Shown piece by piece: positions 31,965 to 35,081 of a stretch of DNA of 35,081 bases. The DNA is from Bacteroidota bacterium (lineage in GTDB: Bacteria; Bacteroidota; Bacteroidia; Chitinophagales; LD1): contig PMXD01000377.1 of assembly GCA_003165895.1 (NCBI GenBank), positions 20,327 through 55,407 of the forward strand, read 5' to 3'. Positions within the stretch are counted from its first letter, which is position 1. Each line of letters begins with the position of its first letter. The translations under genes were made by a program, and so were the position numbers. The notes under the pieces were generated by a model. The model worked only from the letters and a program-made list of their open reading frames with translations. It did no database searches and was not told the origin of the DNA.

Positions 31965-32705
31965 ATGATTTATAAAAAAATTAAAACCAGTAAACAGGCC
32001 AGGCTCGCAGTTCTTATTGACCCCGACAAGCACAATGCCGAATCTTTATTAAGGCTTACAGAGATATCGGCCAATTGTAAAGTTGACTTCTTTTTTATAG
32101 GCGGAAGTCTGCTAATGGAAAGGAATTTTGAGAATACCATTAAGATAATTAAGGCTCATTCAGGCATTCCGGTAATCATCTTTCCGGGCAGTAATTATCA
32201 GCTAAGCGGCAAGGCCGATGCTATCCTGTTTTTAAGCCTGATATCAGGCCGCAACCCCGAGTATCTGATAGGCCAGCAGGTAGTGGCCGCACCTATGATT
32301 AAGAAGATGGGGCTGGAGGCTATCTCTACGGGTTATATTTTGGTAGATGGGGGGCGCATTTCTTCTACCTCTTATATAACGCAAACCATCCCTGTTCCGA
32401 ATACTAAAATTGATATAGCAGTAGCCACCGCCCAGGCAGGCGAAATGCTGGGCATGAAAATGATTTACCTGGAAGCCGGAAGCGGGGCAAAAAACACAGT
32501 AAGCGCCGAAATGATAGCTGCGGTTAAGCAAAAAATTACAATCCCACTAATAGTAGGCGGCGGTATACGCTCTGCCGAACAAGCTGAAGAGATTTGCAAA
32601 GCCGGGGCAGACGTAATTGTGGTAGGCAATGCGCTGGAAGAAACCCCCGGTTTATTGATGGAAATTTCGCTGGCTGTGCATGGCGTAAACAAGGCAAGGG
32701 CATGA
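31965..32705 (+). CDS. Geranylgeranylglyceryl-phosphate synthase family protein
   Basis: TIM-barrel prenyltransferase of the GGGPS/PcrB family, 246 residues, Bacteroidota-type (group II). It joins a polyprenyl diphosphate to glycerol-1-phosphate, making an ether lipid precursor as in archaea. Visible family marks: DPDKH (19-23, metal/diphosphate), FFFIGGSLLMERN, IIFPGSNYQLS and YILVDGGRISS. The glycerol-phosphate site is in the YLEAGSGAKN..VGGGIRSAEQAEE..VGNALEE stretches. Prenyl chain length and physiological product are not known for most Bacteroidota members. It shares an ATGA overlap with rsgA, so both are co-translated. Confidence 0.93.
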   Translation: MIYKKIKTSKQARLAVLIDPDKHNAESLLRLTEISANCKVDFFFIGGSLLMERNFENTIKIIKAHSGIPVIIFPGSNYQLSGKADAILFLSLISGRNPEYLIGQQVVAAPMIKKMGLEAISTGYILVDGGRISSTSYITQTIPVPNTKIDIAVATAQAGEMLGMKMIYLEAGSGAKNTVSAEMIAAVKQKITIPLIVGGGIRSAEQAEEICKAGADVIVVGNALEETPGLLMEISLAVHGVNKARA

Positions 32706-33640
32706 AGGGAGTAGTTATAAAATCTACTGGCAGTTGGTACGAAGTAAAAGCCGAAAACGGCGAGGTAATTAAATGCCGTTTAAAAGGGCTTTTCAGATTA
32801 GACGAAAGCAAAGATAAAGACAGTAACCCCATTGCGGTTGGAGATAAAGTTACTATAAACAGTGCCGAAGGAGATGACTCGTGGATGATTGAAGCCATTG
32901 AACCCAGGGAGAATTATATAGTCCGCGTATCACCCAAACACAAAGGGGCGCGCCAGATTATAGCCGCCAACCTGGACCAGGCTTTGCTGATAGTTACCAT
33001 GGCTAACCCCCGCACTTCCACAGGGTTTATTGACCGTTTTTTAGTTACTGCCGAAGCTTACCACATACCCACCATTATAGTTTTTAATAAGCAGGATATG
33101 CTGGACGTAAAGTCCCAGAAGAAGCAGGATTTTGTGGCAGATATTTACAAGAAGATTGGATACAAAACTTTGTTTGTTTCGGCCCTGCAATCTGAAACTT
33201 TAGATGTGGTAAAGGCGGAGTTAAAAGATAAAACTTCGCTTATTGCCGGGCACTCAGGCGTAGGTAAATCAACCTTGCTAAATGCCCTTCAACCAAGCCT
33301 GAATTTACGTACAGAACAGATATCAAAAATGCACGCCAAAGGCATGCACACCACCACCTTTGCCGAGATGCATTTTCTCGATTTTGGAGGGGCCGTAATT
33401 GACACCCCCGGCGTAAAAGAATTCGGCATCCTCAACTTTAAAACCGAAGAAATATCGCATTACTTTATTGAAATGCGCGAGGTGCTGAACAACTGCAAAT
33501 TCAATAATTGCGTGCACGAGAAAGAGCCGGGCTGTGCCGTAAGGCAGGCCTATTATGACGGCAAAATTTCGGAGGAGCGGTATGTGAATTATTTAGGGAT
33601 TTTAAATGATTACAGAGCGAATTATAAGCATTGGGAGTAA
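32702..33640 (+). CDS. rsgA: Ribosome small-subunit-dependent GTPase RsgA
   Basis: Circularly permuted GTPase acting late in 30S subunit maturation. The start is the ATG at 32702 (MKGVVIKSTGSWYEVKAENG); the upstream frame is inside the previous gene. Of 312 residues, an OB fold covers about 1-75. The permuted G domain has G4 FNKQD, then G1 GHSGVGKS at 183-190 and G3 DTPG. A C-terminal zinc finger has C265, C270, H272 and C278 (CKFNNCVHEKEPGC). The gene overlaps the GGGP synthase stop by four bases and is followed by the second MITE-like element. Confidence 0.96.
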   Translation: MKGVVIKSTGSWYEVKAENGEVIKCRLKGLFRLDESKDKDSNPIAVGDKVTINSAEGDDSWMIEAIEPRENYIVRVSPKHKGARQIIAANLDQALLIVTMANPRTSTGFIDRFLVTAEAYHIPTIIVFNKQDMLDVKSQKKQDFVADIYKKIGYKTLFVSALQSETLDVVKAELKDKTSLIAGHSGVGKSTLLNALQPSLNLRTEQISKMHAKGMHTTTFAEMHFLDFGGAVIDTPGVKEFGILNFKTEEISHYFIEMREVLNNCKFNNCVHEKEPGCAVRQAYYDGKISEERYVNYLGILNDYRANYKHWE

Positions 33641-33645
33641 ACAGC

Positions 33646-33797
33646 CAATACAGGCCTCTCCCTGGCTTCGCTTCGCTGGCCATCCCTCTCCATCGCAAGC
33701 GATAGAGAGGGCAATTTTCGAGCATCAAATCTCCCTCTCTATTCGAAGAATGGAGAGGGTGCCCCAGCGAAGCGGAGGGCGGGTGAGGCCTGTATTG
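33646..33797. mobile_element. MITE-like palindromic element, copy 2
   Basis: A 152-base copy of the 22827 element with the same CAATACAGGCCTCTCCC end and a matching TGAGGCCTGTATTG end. It is in the opposite orientation: the GAATAGAGAGG-type hairpin is now on the right. Both stems are kept and the loop is different. It lies in the rsgA-dtd gap, six bases after the rsgA stop and 20 bases before the dtd start. Confidence 0.85.
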
Positions 33798-33817
33798 AGA
33801 ATTTTAATTGACCAAAC

Positions 33818-34273
33818 ATGAGAGTTATAATACAACGTGTTTCCGAAGCGTCAGTAACCATTAATGGGGTAATAAAATCCTCCATCAAAAAAGGCTATTT
33901 AGTGCTTGCCGGTTTTGAAGAAACCGACACCCCTGAAGACCTTGAATGGACTGCCAACAAACTGGTTAACCTCCGCATATTTGATGATGAAAACGACCAG
34001 ATGAATTTGGCTTTAAAAGATGTAGGGGGCGATGTAATTATAGTATCGCAGTTTACGCTTTATGCGCTTACTAAAAAAGGTAACCGCCCTTCTTTTATAA
34101 AAGCCGCAAAGCCCGAAATTGCCATTCCGCTTTACGAAAGTTTTGTGCAACTGGTTAGCTTTAATTTAGGGAAGCCGGTGGGTACAGGCGAGTTTGGCGC
34201 TGATATGAAAGTGGCCTTAATTAATGATGGCCCGGTTACTATTCAAATTGATTCAAAGGATCCCAATACATAA
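33818..34273 (+). CDS. dtd: D-aminoacyl-tRNA deacylase Dtd
   Basis: Homodimeric proofreading enzyme that frees tRNA from D-amino acids (and glycine from tRNA-Ala). 151 residues, full length. It begins MRVIIQRVSEASVTING, has SQFTLYA at 77-82 and the cross-subunit Gly-cisPro motif in NDGPVT (G138-P139). These two motifs build the active site and block L-amino acids. The RPSFIKAAKP loop is also typical. Confidence 0.97.
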   Translation: MRVIIQRVSEASVTINGVIKSSIKKGYLVLAGFEETDTPEDLEWTANKLVNLRIFDDENDQMNLALKDVGGDVIIVSQFTLYALTKKGNRPSFIKAAKPEIAIPLYESFVQLVSFNLGKPVGTGEFGADMKVALINDGPVTIQIDSKDPNT

Positions 34274-34309
34274 TACATTTCATCGCAAAGACGCAAAGAG
34301 GGCAAAGAA
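34273..34309. repeat. CGCAAAG-word repeat before paiB
   Basis: ATACATTTCATCGCAAAG followed by ACGCAAAGAGGGCAAAG. It matches 11475-11492 at 17 of 18 positions. Confidence 0.55.
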
Positions 34310-34337
34310 ATACAAAAGTTTAAAATCAAACCAACAT

Positions 34338-34958
34338 ATGTACATCCCCAGGTTTTACGAAGAAAAAGACTGGAACGAGATAGAACAGTTAATCAGGGAG
34401 TTTGGCTTTGCCATTCTGGTAAGCGCGCAAAACCAGGTTCCCATTGCTACGCACGTGCCCCTCGAATTATCAAAAAATGAATCGGGAGATTGGATACTGG
34501 TCGGTCACATTTCAAGGGCAAACCAGCAATGCAAAAATTTTGATAACCACAGCACCCTCATGGCCATTTTTACCGGCCCGCATGCTTACGTTTCACCAAG
34601 CTGGTATAATCATAAAAACGTGCCTGCCTGGAATTATAAAGCGGTGCATGTTTATGGAAAAGCACGGATTATGGAGGGGGAAGAACGGATAAAAGCTTTA
34701 AGTAAAATGATGGATCGGTATGAGCATTTGCACGCCGCAAATCCAACCAAAATAGAGGAGGTTCCTGATTCTATACTTGAAGGAGATTTTCGCGGCCTGG
34801 TTGCCTTTGAAATTAAAATAGAGCGTTTTGAAGCCGCCAGCAAACTAAGCCAAAACCGCGATGCGGAAAGTTACCAGACTGTAATTGACAATTTAAAAAC
34901 TTCAGATTCTTACGACTCGAAAAGAATAGCTGAAGAGATGGAGAAAAGAAAAAAGTAG
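34338..34958 (+). CDS. paiB: FMN-binding PaiB-family protein
   Basis: A 206-residue protein of the PaiB family (split-barrel flavin-binding fold). The start is set at 34338 (MYIPRFYEEKDWNEIEQLI); the longer frame upstream runs through dtd and a repeat. Typical parts: FAILVSAQNQVPIATHVPLEL, VGHISRANQQCKNF, IFTGPHAYVSPSWYNHKNVPAWNYKAVHVYGKARI and GLVAFEIKIERFEAASKLSQNR. In Bacillus PaiB was linked to repression of sporulation and protease genes; in most bacteria the role is unknown and probably flavin-dependent redox or binding. Confidence 0.93.
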   Translation: MYIPRFYEEKDWNEIEQLIREFGFAILVSAQNQVPIATHVPLELSKNESGDWILVGHISRANQQCKNFDNHSTLMAIFTGPHAYVSPSWYNHKNVPAWNYKAVHVYGKARIMEGEERIKALSKMMDRYEHLHAANPTKIEEVPDSILEGDFRGLVAFEIKIERFEAASKLSQNRDAESYQTVIDNLKTSDSYDSKRIAEEMEKRKK

Positions 34959-35019
34959 CTTACAGTGAATGGTAGATTGGATTCGGACAGTTATACTTAT
35001 AGCGAACATATTGCATCTT

Positions 35020-35081
35020 ATTGCCGTCTGCTTTAGCTGACGGTTAAAAAATTACCCTAAAAATGGCTTTAGCCAAAAGGC
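35020..35081. repeat. MITE-like element, second copy, cut by window end
   Basis: ATTGCCGTCTGCTTTAGCTG begins at 35020 and matches the terminal inverted repeat of the 15531-15653 element, followed by an inner GGCTTTAGCCAAA word also found there. The right end lies outside the window. Confidence 0.65.

Noticed and set aside
33606-33821. Plus-strand frame of 71 codons after rsgA
   Set aside because: It overlaps the end of rsgA and the second MITE copy and has no independent coding evidence.

Overview
The window reads as a piece of chromosome from a Bacteroidota bacterium (Sphingobacteriia/Chitinophagia-like by gene content; genus not determinable from sequence alone). Supporting signs are the TAnnTTTG -7 boxes of Bacteroidota sigma factor, an LptE of the Bacteroidota type, a bacterial geranylgeranylglyceryl-phosphate synthase, a TPR-adenylate cyclase, a B12-dependent ribonucleotide reductase, and gene starts with weak or no Shine-Dalgarno sequence. 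I see no rRNA, tRNA or CRISPR array.

Layout. Positions 78-7598 (+) form a housekeeping block: miaB, a sigma-54 activator, lptE, a TPR protein and secG, plus a small unknown gene. Between miaB and the sigma-54 activator, in the same direction and almost without spacing, sits a visibly AT-richer two-gene cassette: an OLD/RecF-like ATPase and a PIN-like nuclease. This is the best candidate here for an uncharacterised (possibly defence) system. Positions 7604-9974 hold xerD (-), aroQ (+) and an exported carboxypeptidase-regulatory-like protein (-). Positions 10154-14413 (-) hold the biotin genes bioB, bioF, bioD, bioA, with an SGNH hydrolase upstream. Positions 15672-20020 hold an orphan paaD, a membrane TPR-adenylate cyclase, a DUF4442 protein and an M29 aminopeptidase. 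Positions 20028-25359 are a more accessory stretch: a zinc-ribbon remnant or small gene, two unknown exported proteins, a WYL regulator divergent from two unknown genes with a palindromic operator candidate, a small membrane protein and an SDR reductase. Positions 25360-26487 are a REP-associated transposase (RAYT) with a dense set of hairpins, nested inverted repeats and a 68-bp outer direct repeat. Positions 26497-28131 (-) are a PDZ protein and a small unknown protein with a promoter and palindrome in front. Positions 28304-34958 hold nrdJ (-) and, divergently, GGGP synthase, rsgA, dtd and paiB (+).

The intergenic spaces are unusually rich in dispersed palindromic elements. At least four families with long terminal inverted repeats occur as two copies each or as nested copies (4761/13321, 15531/35020, 22827/33646, and the RAYT-flanking set), along with several families of short tandem words (CACAAAG, CGCAAAG, TGAACAC, AATGTGAT types). 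Several long open frames simply run through these elements, and annotated starts had to be trimmed for bioB, paaD, rsgA, paiB and the SDR gene.
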